Shown: one piece after another, positions 1 through 6,787 of the stretch
How the letters are laid out: each line of letters starts with the position of its first letter
Numbering within the stretch: the stretch's first letter is position 1
Source: an uncultured Bacteroidota bacterium
GTDB taxonomy: Bacteria > Bacteroidota > Bacteroidia > UKL13-3
Assembly: GCA_903907885.1 (NCBI GenBank)
Contig: CAIVPY010000114.1
Span: forward strand, 1 to 13,958
DNA: 13,958 nucleotides
Direction of reading: 5' to 3'
Made by a program: the position numbers and the translations under genes
Notes under the pieces: generated by a model
What the model was told of the DNA's origin: nothing
The model's database searches: none
Seen by the model: only the letters and a program-made list of their open reading frames with translations

Positions 1-1
1 A

Positions 2-385
2 TTAAGAGAAAAACAAAAAGTGTTTGAATACACAGGTGGATTGCATGCTTGTGCCTTGTTTGACAATAATGGAGAATTGCTTTTGCTTCGCGAAGACGTG
101 GGAAGACACAACGCATTAGATAAACTTATAGGGGCGTTAATTAGTGATATAAGTAGATGCGATGTATTGTCTAAATCGATACTGCTTTTAAGCGGAAGGG
201 CAAGTTTCGAATTGTTACAAAAAGCTGCCATGGCAGGCATTCAAATGGTTTGTGCAGTAGGTGCCCCTAGCAGTCTGGCAGTTGATATAGCTCACGAATT
301 TGGCATCACTTTGATTGGTTTTTTAAAAGAAAACAGGTTTAATATATACAGCCATTCAGAAAGAATTAATGATGTGAATTTGTAA
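2..385 (+). CDS. fdhD: FdhD, formate dehydrogenase sulfurtransferase (C-terminal part)
   Basis: The reading frame is open from the left edge, so this is the last 127 residues of a gene that begins outside the window; the GTG at 20 is internal. Visible family blocks are TGGLHACAL, REDVGRHNALDKLIG, SGRASFELLQKAAMAGI and VGAPSSLAVDIA, which are the signature of FdhD. From knowledge of the family, FdhD is a cytoplasmic protein that passes sulfur from a cysteine desulfurase (IscS in E. coli) to the bis-MGD molybdenum cofactor, making formate dehydrogenase active. The CxxC sulfur-relay motif lies in the part outside the window, so catalytic competence cannot be judged here. The gene is convergent with the helicase, with 54 nt between stop codons and no hairpin terminator that I can see. 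No formate dehydrogenase subunit is in the window. Confidence 0.93.
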   Translation, partial: LREKQKVFEYTGGLHACALFDNNGELLLLREDVGRHNALDKLIGALISDISRCDVLSKSILLLSGRASFELLQKAAMAGIQMVCAVGAPSSLAVDIAHEFGITLIGFLKENRFNIYSHSERINDVNL

Positions 386-439
386 AAACACCAATCACTT
401 TCAAAATTCGTTATCTATATTATTATAATATTCTAACAA

Positions 440-3400
440 CTATTTATAATATTCTTGGGTAAAATTGCACCATTTGCAGTCTTCTTTGCCACAGCCTTTC
501 GCAAACTCTTTGCGGCTTATTTTAGCATAGCTATCTGTAATTTGTTGGCGCACCACCTCCATATCTGATGGCACTATAGAAACCTTTTCTTTAAAGAATT
601 CACCGCTGTCTTTTTCGGGCTCAATAAAGTCGAACTCACTGCTTCGGCATTCCCAATTTTTGGTTTTATCATAGTCTAACAAAATTTTATAAAACACCGC
701 TTGACGCCAATAATCACCACCGTGTTGGTCTTCAAAGCTAGGTTCTTTATTGGCAGTTATGGCTTTCTCTACAGATTCCTTATTAGGGCGTTTAAATTTC
801 TTTTTGGCGTTTTCGTATTTGCCTGTTTTGTAATCCACCACATTCACAAAATTGCCATCAAATTCAAGCTTATCAAGTTTACCAATTAAGGGTACACCAT
901 CAACAACTACGTTACGCATTTGTCTTTCAATGCTCGTTATTTTGTTCCACTCATGTATATAGCGATTATAGTAGGCTGGAATAATTTTTTCGCCATACTC
1001 CAACCTACGCTTGAATTCCATTTCTGTAAAGCTGTCCTCATTTCTTCGTATAAACCATTTGAAATCTTTCACTACTTCTTCAACTTCTGCAAACTGTTTG
1101 TTTTCGCTGGCATTCATGTTTTTAAACAAACGCTCAAGAGCAAAGTGAACAGCACTTCCAAAGGTGGCACTCGCACTTTTAGGGGAAGGCACTTTTATAA
1201 AATTTTCAAAATAAAAAGCAGTTGGGCAATGCAAATATTTATTTAAATGGGTAACACTTAAGGTGTATTTCTGCAAGAGCTCATCCACAAAAGTATTGTT
1301 AAATAAATCCTTGTTTTGCGAAATAGGCAAAGGCGCTAATACAAGCTTTTCAAATGCTATCAAGCTATCAGAATCTGCAATGCATTTCTTTACCTCTAAG
1401 TTTCCATTGCTTTCTAACTCTGCTACAAAACAGCTCTTTTCAATTTCCTTTTCGTTTTCATCACGCTCTGCATAGCTAATTTGCAACTGTCGCTTAGCCC
1501 TTGTCATGGCTACATAAAAAAGCCTTCGCACTTCTTCGATATCATTTTTGCTATGAATATCAAACAAGGTATCGGGTAATTTAAAATCGAAATTGTTTGA
1601 TGATTTTTCCCAAGCACGACTAGTGCAGCCCATTACAAAAACATATTCAAACTCCAATCCTTTAGAAGAGTGGGTTGTGATAAAATTAACCCCATCATCA
1701 CTGTAGATAAGCCTTTCAGCTGGCAATGACACGCCTTCTGTTTCCATCAAAGCAAGTGTTTCGATAATATCAGTTAGCTTTGTTTTGCTATTTCGTGAAC
1801 ATTCTGCTTTTACAAAATCAAAAAAAGTATTGAGCAATTGCATGTTCCAGTTTTTGTCATCAGCGGTTAGAGCATTGAACAAAATACCACTTTCTGAAAT
1901 GATTTTTTCAATCAATTGTTGTATGGTGAGATTGGCACAATCTTTTATCCACGATTCAAGCAAAACACTCGCTTTTTCTATTTGTCGCGAGGGTTTAATG
2001 TCCGAGAACAAATCAGCTTTTTGTGCATGAAAATCTTTCAGCTCTTCACGCCAAGATGTGGTTCTTTCATTGAAATTTTTACTTGATATTTTTACTGATA
2101 TTTTTGCAATATCAATGGGTTCAATGTTTAAGAAATCATAGTGCAAAAGCTCGAATAAATAAGGTTCACCAGAATGTGCCTTTTTGTTTTCTGCCTGCAC
2201 ATATATTAGGATATTGATAATTTTCTTGACCAGTGGTTCCTGTAAAATATCCACCCTTCGTTTTGTATTTACAGCAATGTTCTTTGCTTGAAGGTATTTT
2301 ATGATGAGCTCTGCTTGAGCATGTTTTCTATATAAGACCACAATCTCGTTGAGCTTCACACCTTCTTTTTGTAAAACTTCAATTTCTGAAATTATGCCCA
2401 CTATTTCATGAAAGGTATTATGATAGGCTTTCAACAATGGCTTTTCATCCAAAGATGCATACTTTTCATTTTTTGCAATCAGCTTCTTGTTGGGGTTTAT
2501 CCTAATATCATTTTTTTGTATTAGCGCATTGGCAACATCTAATATATGTTGACTACTACGATAGTTTTCTTCAAGGCTGATGACTTGAATGCCTTTGTAT
2601 CTTTTTTTGAATTGTTGAATATTCTCCACATTAGCGCCCTGAAAGCGATAAATACTTTGGTCGTCATCACCTACGGCAAAAACATTGGGCTCGTCCCAGT
2701 AATCAAGAAGGTCATTGAGTAATTGATTTTGTGCACCACTGGTATCTTGAAACTCATCCACTAATAAGTATAAATACCTTTCTTGGTAATTTCTTAAAAG
2801 TTCGGGCATTTTAGCAAACGCATCTATCACCCAAGTTATCATATCGGCAAAGTCGTAGCGGTTGCTGTTCTTTAGTTTTTCTTGGTATTGATTAAAGGTA
2901 TCAGCAGCAGCTTTTAGTTGATTCATACGCTTCACCTCTTCATAATAACTCGGTTTCTTATCACCTTTTTTACCATACTTGCTATCCTTTTTGTATAAGT
3001 ATTCATCGCGGGTTTCAATGTCTGTAATGTATTCATCACACTTTTTGCTGATATGCTCAGTCGACCAATTTTCTCGTTTCATGTTTTGAAATAAGTTGAG
3101 AAGTTTGCCTGTTTCATAATACACATCTCCAGTGTATCTTTTTAAGGGATGCTCTTTCCCAAAAACGTCAATGATGTCATGTACCAATTGAATTTGTTCC
3201 AATTCGCTTATGGCATCAATGCCCCTCAAACCAAAATAGTCGAGATTTTCTTGAATGACCATGTTGCAAAAAGCATGAAAAGTAAAAATTTCAAGCCTGT
3301 AAGCATCCGAACCAATAAATTCAAACAAACGCTTGCGCATAGCTATGGTACCTGCATCTGTGTATGTTAGGCAGAGAATATTTTCAGGTAACGAGTCAGT

Positions 3401-3559
3401 GGTTGATAAAATATTAGCAATACGAATTGCCAATACTTGTGTTTTTCCCGTTCCTGGTCCAGCAATTACCAAAACAGGACCTTCCGTTTTTTTAACTGCT
3501 TCTAGTTGTTTGGCATTTAATGATGCAATTAAATCTTCAATTGTTTTATTTATAGGCAT
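440..3559 (-). CDS. UvrD/PcrA-type superfamily 1 helicase fused to a C-terminal PD-(D/E)XK nuclease
   Basis: This 1,039-residue protein is probably an ATP-dependent 3'-5' DNA helicase with a RecB/AddB-like nuclease domain. Helicase motifs, in order: Q-motif LNAKQ near residue 14, Walker A AGPGTGKT (33-40), VDEFQDT (267-273), VGDDDQSIYRFQG (296-308), ENYRSSQ (331-337), THSSKGLEF (629-637) and VRRLFYVAMTRAK (677-689). The nuclease region has CP (C778), GSAVH (801-805), D896 in GKLDKLE, VDYKTGK (908-914; D909, K911) and QAVFY (953-957). Cysteines C1023, C1028 and C1031 with C778 may hold an iron-sulfur cluster, although the spacing is not the usual CX2CX5C. I chose the ATG at 3559 because homology-like sequence starts there; an in-frame ATG at 3598 would add 13 residues that look non-coding. 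The gene stands alone on its strand, without an AddA/RecB-type partner nearby. A role in DNA repair or recombination is inferred from the family. Confidence 0.92.
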   Translation of the reverse strand: MPINKTIEDLIASLNAKQLEAVKKTEGPVLVIAGPGTGKTQVLAIRIANILSTTDSLPENILCLTYTDAGTIAMRKRLFEFIGSDAYRLEIFTFHAFCNMVIQENLDYFGLRGIDAISELEQIQLVHDIIDVFGKEHPLKRYTGDVYYETGKLLNLFQNMKRENWSTEHISKKCDEYITDIETRDEYLYKKDSKYGKKGDKKPSYYEEVKRMNQLKAAADTFNQYQEKLKNSNRYDFADMITWVIDAFAKMPELLRNYQERYLYLLVDEFQDTSGAQNQLLNDLLDYWDEPNVFAVGDDDQSIYRFQGANVENIQQFKKRYKGIQVISLEENYRSSQHILDVANALIQKNDIRINPNKKLIAKNEKYASLDEKPLLKAYHNTFHEIVGIISEIEVLQKEGVKLNEIVVLYRKHAQAELIIKYLQAKNIAVNTKRRVDILQEPLVKKIINILIYVQAENKKAHSGEPYLFELLHYDFLNIEPIDIAKISVKISSKNFNERTTSWREELKDFHAQKADLFSDIKPSRQIEKASVLLESWIKDCANLTIQQLIEKIISESGILFNALTADDKNWNMQLLNTFFDFVKAECSRNSKTKLTDIIETLALMETEGVSLPAERLIYSDDGVNFITTHSSKGLEFEYVFVMGCTSRAWEKSSNNFDFKLPDTLFDIHSKNDIEEVRRLFYVAMTRAKRQLQISYAERDENEKEIEKSCFVAELESNGNLEVKKCIADSDSLIAFEKLVLAPLPISQNKDLFNNTFVDELLQKYTLSVTHLNKYLHCPTAFYFENFIKVPSPKSASATFGSAVHFALERLFKNMNASENKQFAEVEEVVKDFKWFIRRNEDSFTEMEFKRRLEYGEKIIPAYYNRYIHEWNKITSIERQMRNVVVDGVPLIGKLDKLEFDGNFVNVVDYKTGKYENAKKKFKRPNKESVEKAITANKEPSFEDQHGGDYWRQAVFYKILLDYDKTKNWECRSSEFDFIEPEKDSGEFFKEKVSIVPSDMEVVRQQITDSYAKISRKEFAKGCGKEDCKWCNFTQEYYK

Positions 3560-3622
3560 ATAGGTAATATTTGTTCTTTGAATATGATTTTGATGCAACT
3601 AAAATTAGTAATAATTTCGACT

Positions 3623-3651
3623 TTGCTAAATAAAATCTATTTATATATTTG
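3623..3651 (+). promoter_or_regulatory. Bacteroidota-type promoter for the DUF4397/T9SS gene
   Basis: TTG at 3623-3625, an 18-nt spacer and TATATTTG at 3644-3651 match the Bacteroidota consensus (TTG, 17-23 nt, TAnnTTTG) exactly. A transcript would start near 3657-3659, giving a leader of about 22 nt before the ATG at 3680. This favours that ATG over in-frame start codons further upstream. Confidence 0.55.
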
Positions 3652-3679
3652 TCGTTTCAGCAAAACAATACTATTATTT

Positions 3680-4861
3680 ATGAAATATTTCAACTTTTTA
3701 AAAACAAAACTGATAATGTGGGCAGTGCTTTGTGTAGCTGTAGTAACTTTATCGAATGCTCAAACAGCAAAAATTCAATTTGTTCATAACTCGCCTGATG
3801 AGGCTGTGGGTAATGTGGATGTTTATTTGGATATGGTAAAAGTAGTAACTTTAAGTTTCAGAAAAGCTAGTCCACTTACACAAGTAGACACGGGTGTTCA
3901 TGTTTTTCAAGTTAGAAAATCAAGTAATGGATTGGTTCTTTATTCCAATTCAAGTTACAATGTAATTCCAGGTTCAAATAAAATTGCTATGATTCATGGT
4001 TTGATAGATACAGCCTTTGTTCAAAATGTTACCTCTAGTATTGATACCATCAATAAAGTGCCAACTCGAGTTGTTAAAAACGCTCTTACCTACGACAGAA
4101 ACCCCGATGGAAAAGATAGAAGCTTTAAGGTGACTGTTAAAGACATTGTTACATCAACTTCGTTGTTTAGCAACAATCAAGTAATGTTGTTTCAAGGAAT
4201 TACAGGTCTAAATGCTGCAGATGTGAAAGGTGAAGGCGAAGGATTGTTTATAGCAAGAAACATTTATTACGGAGAATTTGGAGAATACAGATATACAAAG
4301 GCAGGAGCTAGTACAAAATATATTTTCACAAAAGCTAACACCAGCATTTCAATAGGAGAATTTACATATAACTTCACTGGAAAAGATAGTTTAGCGGGTG
4401 TATTATTCACATCCGGTTTCTCAAGGGTAGCTGATACCATTTACTCCAAAAAATCATTAAATCAAACCAATGATATAGATTCGTTAATTTACAATACCTA
4501 TAATAAATATGGCAGTGCAGGAATGGCATTTATCGCTTGGCCTGATGGAACTGTGGACACACTTAAAACAGAGAAAAAATATTTAAACTCAGTTAAGTCA
4601 ATTGGTGAAAAATTGGATGTAGTGGTTTATCCAAATCCAGTTACAGATAAGTTATTTGTAATGTTTGACAACGCAAAAAGCGAAACTGTTTCATTGCAGA
4701 TAATCGATTTACAAGGCAAAGCGTATAGCCTAGATTATATTTCTTCTGATTTAAATAACGGCAAAGCAGAGCTTAACATGCAATATCTTAGTAAAGGAAT
4801 GTATTTCATAAGCATTCAAGTTGGGGATAAAAAAGGAGTTCAAAAATTAATTGTTGAATAA
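3680..4861 (+). CDS. Secreted DUF4397-like protein with T9SS type A sorting domain
   Basis: A 393-residue exported protein. Residues 1-28 form a Sec signal peptide (basic start, hydrophobic core about 11-24, likely cleavage after NAQ). Residues 29 to about 115 resemble DUF4397, with the opening AKIQFVHNSPDEAVGNVDVY and a G-VHVFQVR strand typical of that beta-rich fold. The middle (about 140-300) is unassigned. The last 80 residues carry the T9SS type A sorting domain: VVVYPNPVTDKL (about 314-325), then LSKGMYFISIQVG and the ending KLIVE. From knowledge of the system, such a tail directs passage through the outer membrane by type IX secretion, with removal or replacement of the tail for surface attachment. 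The ATG at 3680 was chosen because it begins the signal peptide and follows a consensus promoter; the frame is open back to 3578, but that part overlaps the start of the divergent helicase gene. Ligand and function are unknown. Confidence 0.85.
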   Translation: MKYFNFLKTKLIMWAVLCVAVVTLSNAQTAKIQFVHNSPDEAVGNVDVYLDMVKVVTLSFRKASPLTQVDTGVHVFQVRKSSNGLVLYSNSSYNVIPGSNKIAMIHGLIDTAFVQNVTSSIDTINKVPTRVVKNALTYDRNPDGKDRSFKVTVKDIVTSTSLFSNNQVMLFQGITGLNAADVKGEGEGLFIARNIYYGEFGEYRYTKAGASTKYIFTKANTSISIGEFTYNFTGKDSLAGVLFTSGFSRVADTIYSKKSLNQTNDIDSLIYNTYNKYGSAGMAFIAWPDGTVDTLKTEKKYLNSVKSIGEKLDVVVYPNPVTDKLFVMFDNAKSETVSLQIIDLQGKAYSLDYISSDLNNGKAELNMQYLSKGMYFISIQVGDKKGVQKLIVE

Positions 4862-4885
4862 CAATCTCTAGTAAAAAGCATTAAT

Positions 4886-4919
4886 AAAGCCTTCGTTAAT
4901 TCCTAACGAAGGCTTTTTT
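4886..4919 (+). terminator. Intrinsic terminator after the T9SS-sorted protein gene
   Basis: Perfect 13-bp stem: AAAGCCTTCGTTA (4886-4898) pairs with TAACGAAGGCTTT (4904-4916) around a 5-nt loop, and the run of six T (4914-4919) overlaps the stem end. It lies 24 nt after the stop codon and isolates the gene from the cold-shock gene downstream. Confidence 0.92.
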
Positions 4920-4928
4920 GTTGAAACA

Positions 4929-4961
4929 TTGTCTTAAAACAAAATAATAAGTGTACCTTTA
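4929..4961 (+). promoter_or_regulatory. Candidate promoter for the cold-shock-domain gene
   Basis: TTG at 4929-4931, a 22-nt spacer and TACCTTTA at 4954-4961 fit the Bacteroidota consensus except for the last base (A instead of G). Lying just after a strong terminator, the gene needs its own promoter. The predicted leader of about 75 nt is long for this window and contains a repeated octamer and a mini-ORF. Confidence 0.4.
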
Positions 4962-5042
4962 TGCCCTGAATTTTTTCAATCGCCTACTTTTTTTAAAGCC
5001 TAAGCCCTGAAATTATGATGGCAAACAACACTAAAACAAACA

Positions 5043-5564
5043 ATGGCTAAATCACAAGAAACATTAAGTAAAAAAGAAAAAGAAAAGGCTAAACTTAAAA
5101 AGAGAAAAGAAAAAGCAGAAAAAAGAGAAGAACGTAAAGCCAACGCTGTTAAAGGGCAGAGCCTTGAAGACATGCTAGCTTATGTAGATGAAAATGGTAA
5201 CATAACTCACACGCCACCCGATCTAAAAAAGAGAAGAGAAGTAAATGCTGAAGACATGATAATTGGTGTGGCTAAAAAAGCTGCAGCCGAGCCTGAAGAA
5301 GTATTGCGCAAGGGAGTTATTAGCTTTTTTAATGAATCTAAAGGATATGGTTTTATCAAAGATTTGAAAAATCAAGCCAGTGTTTTTGTTCATATCAACG
5401 GATTGTTAGAACAAGTGAAAGAAAACGATAAAGTTACTTTTGAAATAGAAATGACTCACAAAGGAGCTAGTGCTACCAAAGTGCAAATAGACAGAGGAGA
5501 GAAGGCTCTACCTATAGTGGTTGAAGCAAAGGTTGAAGCACCGAAATCAGATGATGCCGTTTAA
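5043..5564 (+). CDS. Cold-shock-domain protein with lysine-rich N-terminal extension
   Basis: A 173-residue protein, longer than the ~70-residue CspA type. Residues 1-37 are very rich in Lys, Glu and Arg, probably a charged helix suited to RNA or ribosome contact. Residues 41-56 contain a short conserved-looking LEDMLAYVDENGNI segment. The cold-shock domain is at about 89-149: KGVISFFNESKGYGFI includes the RNP1-like KGYGFI (100-105), and VFVHI (114-118) is RNP2. The tail (150-173) is low-complexity and acidic. Cold-shock domains bind single-stranded RNA or DNA, so an RNA chaperone role is the likely inference. It is a single-gene unit, preceded by a terminator and convergent with the PAP2 gene (16 nt between stops). 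The start at 5043 fits the MAKSQET-type beginning of related Bacteroidota proteins. Confidence 0.9.
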   Translation: MAKSQETLSKKEKEKAKLKKRKEKAEKREERKANAVKGQSLEDMLAYVDENGNITHTPPDLKKRREVNAEDMIIGVAKKAAAEPEEVLRKGVISFFNESKGYGFIKDLKNQASVFVHINGLLEQVKENDKVTFEIEMTHKGASATKVQIDRGEKALPIVVEAKVEAPKSDDAV

Positions 5565-5580
5565 GTTACTTTCCGTATAA

Positions 5581-6291
5581 TTAAAATTTATAAAGCATCC
5601 CTACTTGGTTTGAACCAAGTGTAGGTAATAAATTACGTCCTAACTTCCATCTATTTTTATGAGTTGCATAAACTAATTTGGTAGCAGCCATACCTAGTCC
5701 TGCACCTACCAGTACATCGCTTAACCAGTGTTTATTATTTAATATTCTCATACTAGCTACACTTGTAGCTGCTGCATAGCCACTTATATATAACCACGGT
5801 TTGTTTTTAAACTCTTGATGCAACACTTCGGCCAAAGTAAAAGCGGCAGCAGAGTGCCCACTGGCAAAAGAATTATCAGCACTTCCATCGGGTCGCGATA
5901 TTTGTGTGGTATATTTTAACACATTAATTACCGCCAAACTTAAAGCCATTGATTTAGCTGTAATGACTATTTGATTTATTAAATCACTTCTGCTTTTTAC
6001 TTTGAACAAATCTAAGCCATACATGATGGCACAAGGAGCAAAAACCATGTAATCATCTATCGGAGTTTTGAAGTAATTAAAGTTATTGTTTCTAAATTCA
6101 TACACTAATTGGCTGCTTGGCAATCCATTATTGCCCCAACAAGTTAAACCATAAACGATAAGAGACACTGGTACTATATAACTTTTATAAGCATACTTGT
6201 TACCCAAGACATTTGAATCGTTTTGTCCATACATTTGTTTACTATAAAAAAAAAATAGTAGTATGCTTATAAGAACTGGTTTTTTATACAT
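5581..6291 (-). CDS. PAP2-family phosphatase, exported or membrane-bound
   Basis: A 236-residue protein with a signal peptide (1-23, hydrophobic core LISILLFFFY, likely cleavage after YGQ) and several later hydrophobic segments (about 38-52, 80-96, 112-126, 168-180 and 192-208). All three phosphatase motifs of the PAP2 / phosphatidic acid phosphatase family are present: K126-x6-R133-P134, SGH at 144-146, and R182-x5-H188-x3-D192. H146 and H188 are the expected phosphate-transfer histidines. The family acts on phosphatidate, undecaprenyl diphosphate, lipid A phosphates and similar substrates at the periplasmic face of membranes; which one is used here cannot be told from sequence. The gene stands alone, convergent with the cold-shock gene. 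Its 3' end reaches to within 16 nt of that gene with no visible terminator. Confidence 0.9.
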   Translation of the reverse strand: MYKKPVLISILLFFFYSKQMYGQNDSNVLGNKYAYKSYIVPVSLIVYGLTCWGNNGLPSSQLVYEFRNNNFNYFKTPIDDYMVFAPCAIMYGLDLFKVKSRSDLINQIVITAKSMALSLAVINVLKYTTQISRPDGSADNSFASGHSAAAFTLAEVLHQEFKNKPWLYISGYAAATSVASMRILNNKHWLSDVLVGAGLGMAATKLVYATHKNRWKLGRNLLPTLGSNQVGMLYKF

Positions 6292-6313
6292 TTAACTTTG
6301 TTTATTGTACTGC

Positions 6314-6341
6314 GAAATTTAATAAAACTATTAATTGTCAA
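6314..6341 (-). promoter_or_regulatory. Candidate promoter for the PAP2 phosphatase gene
   Basis: Read on the minus strand: TTG at 6341-6339, a 17-nt spacer and TAAATTTC at 6321-6314, one base from TAnnTTTG. The predicted start lies about 15 nt upstream of the ATG at 6291. Only a partial match in an A+T-rich background, so a weak call. Confidence 0.3.
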
Positions 6342-6470
6342 TAAGGTGTTTTCACAAACCAAATAAATTTAGGCTATTATAAAAATTTACTGAACAGCAT
6401 CCAAAATAAAATACTAGCAGATAAAAGCCAGCAGCATTCCAACATCAAATAATTTATAGCGAAAAAACCT

Positions 6471-6478
6471 TACATTTG
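6471..6478 (+). promoter_or_regulatory. TAnnTTTG -7 element for the 6484-6674 RNA
   Basis: TACATTTG matches the Bacteroidota -7 consensus exactly and ends 5 nt before the first base of the 11-bp closing stem at 6484, which is where transcription would be expected to begin. A clear TTG element at the right distance is missing; the sequence there is AATTTA. Confidence 0.5.
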
Positions 6479-6483
6479 AGCCT

Positions 6484-6674
6484 GAAAGGTCGGTGTAATA
6501 TTTGAAAAAATTAATACTAATTTTATTACAGCTGAACCGCTTTGTCAAAACCAGGCTTTTTTACCCTCGTGGGATTTTGGGTACTTGTACTCGGGACATT
6601 AGAAGGTTGCGACTCCTGTGGAGGCTAAATCCTATTCATTTACGGATTTTTATCAAAAGCCGACCTTTCTTTTT
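6484..6674 (+). ncRNA. Probable structured non-coding RNA of about 190 nt, class unknown (6S-like size)
   Basis: The two ends pair: GAAAGGTCGGT (6484-6494) with GCCGACCTTTC (6659-6669), 11 bp including one G-T pair, followed by five T (6670-6674). Inside, 6494-6499 pairs with 6525-6530 and 6507-6513 with 6518-6524 (13 bp in all, with a 7-nt bulge on one side). CTCC/GGAG (6613-6616/6620-6623) and AAATCC/GGATTT (6627-6632/6644-6649) form small hairpins. A competing, more rod-like fold pairs 6501-6505 with 6653-6657, CCGC (6537-6540) with GTGG (6618-6621), GTC (6544-6546) with GAC (6611-6613), and AACC (6549-6552) with GGTT (6605-6608). Length and rod shape recall 6S RNA, the RNA polymerase regulator, but that is inference. 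Local G+C is higher than in the flanks, and an exact -7 promoter motif precedes it. I see no hallmark of tmRNA, RNase P, SRP RNA or a riboswitch known to me. Confidence 0.5.
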
Positions 6675-6717
6675 GAACTATAATAATAGTAATCAAAAAT
6701 ATGATTTTTTTCTTCTA

Positions 6718-6745
6718 TTGTATTCCTTATTATGTTATATAATTG
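6718..6745 (+). promoter_or_regulatory. Candidate promoter for the carboxyltransferase-DUF4139 pair
   Basis: TTG at 6718-6720, a 17-nt spacer and TATAATTG at 6738-6745, one base off TAnnTTTG. A start near 6752 gives a leader of about 36 nt to the ATG at 6788. It also argues against the in-frame TTG at 6743, which lies inside the -7 element. Confidence 0.38.
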
Positions 6746-6787
6746 TTTAAATTTTTAAAATCAATTCAAGCATATTGCAGCATTATT

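Larger units (their letters stand above)
6292..6787. other. 496-nt intergenic region between PAP2 and carboxyltransferase genes
   Basis: This is the largest gene-free stretch. It holds the PAP2 promoter candidate (6314-6341, minus), about 130 nt of A+T-rich sequence in which I see nothing (6342-6470), a TACATTTG motif (6471-6478), a probable structured RNA (6484-6674) and the promoter candidate for the carboxyltransferase gene (6718-6745). A possible 82-residue frame at 6502-6750 is not considered a gene. Confidence 0.7.

Noticed and set aside
701..3563. Several plus-strand frames of 60-108 codons opposite the helicase gene
   Set aside because: They are antisense shadows of a long gene with clear domain motifs and have no homology-like features of their own.
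3560..3598. Thirteen-residue N-terminal extension of the helicase starting at ATG 3598
   Set aside because: The added residues (MHQNHIQRTNITY) do not resemble helicase N-termini, and the protein's recognisable start PINKTIEDL follows directly.
3578..3679. Thirty-four-residue extension ahead of the DUF4397/T9SS protein
   Set aside because: It overlaps the divergent helicase start and a consensus promoter, and would bury the signal peptide.
6484..6674. tmRNA, RNase P RNA, SRP RNA or a cobalamin riboswitch at this site
   Set aside because: Length or hallmark motifs do not fit: no tRNA-like ends or peptide tag frame, no GAGGAAAGUCC-type core, no GGAAG...AGCAG SRP loop and no B12-box are visible.
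6502..6750. An 82-residue plus-strand frame (TTG start) in the large intergenic region
   Set aside because: It lies inside the paired RNA element and runs into the promoter of the next gene. Its product is an unstructured-looking mix rich in Arg, Leu and Phe with no recognisable domain, and there is no promoter or ribosome site specific to it.
6743..6787. Fifteen-residue extension of the carboxyltransferase subunit from a TTG codon
   Set aside because: The codon lies inside the predicted -7 element, and ATG 6788 gives the usual family N-terminus.
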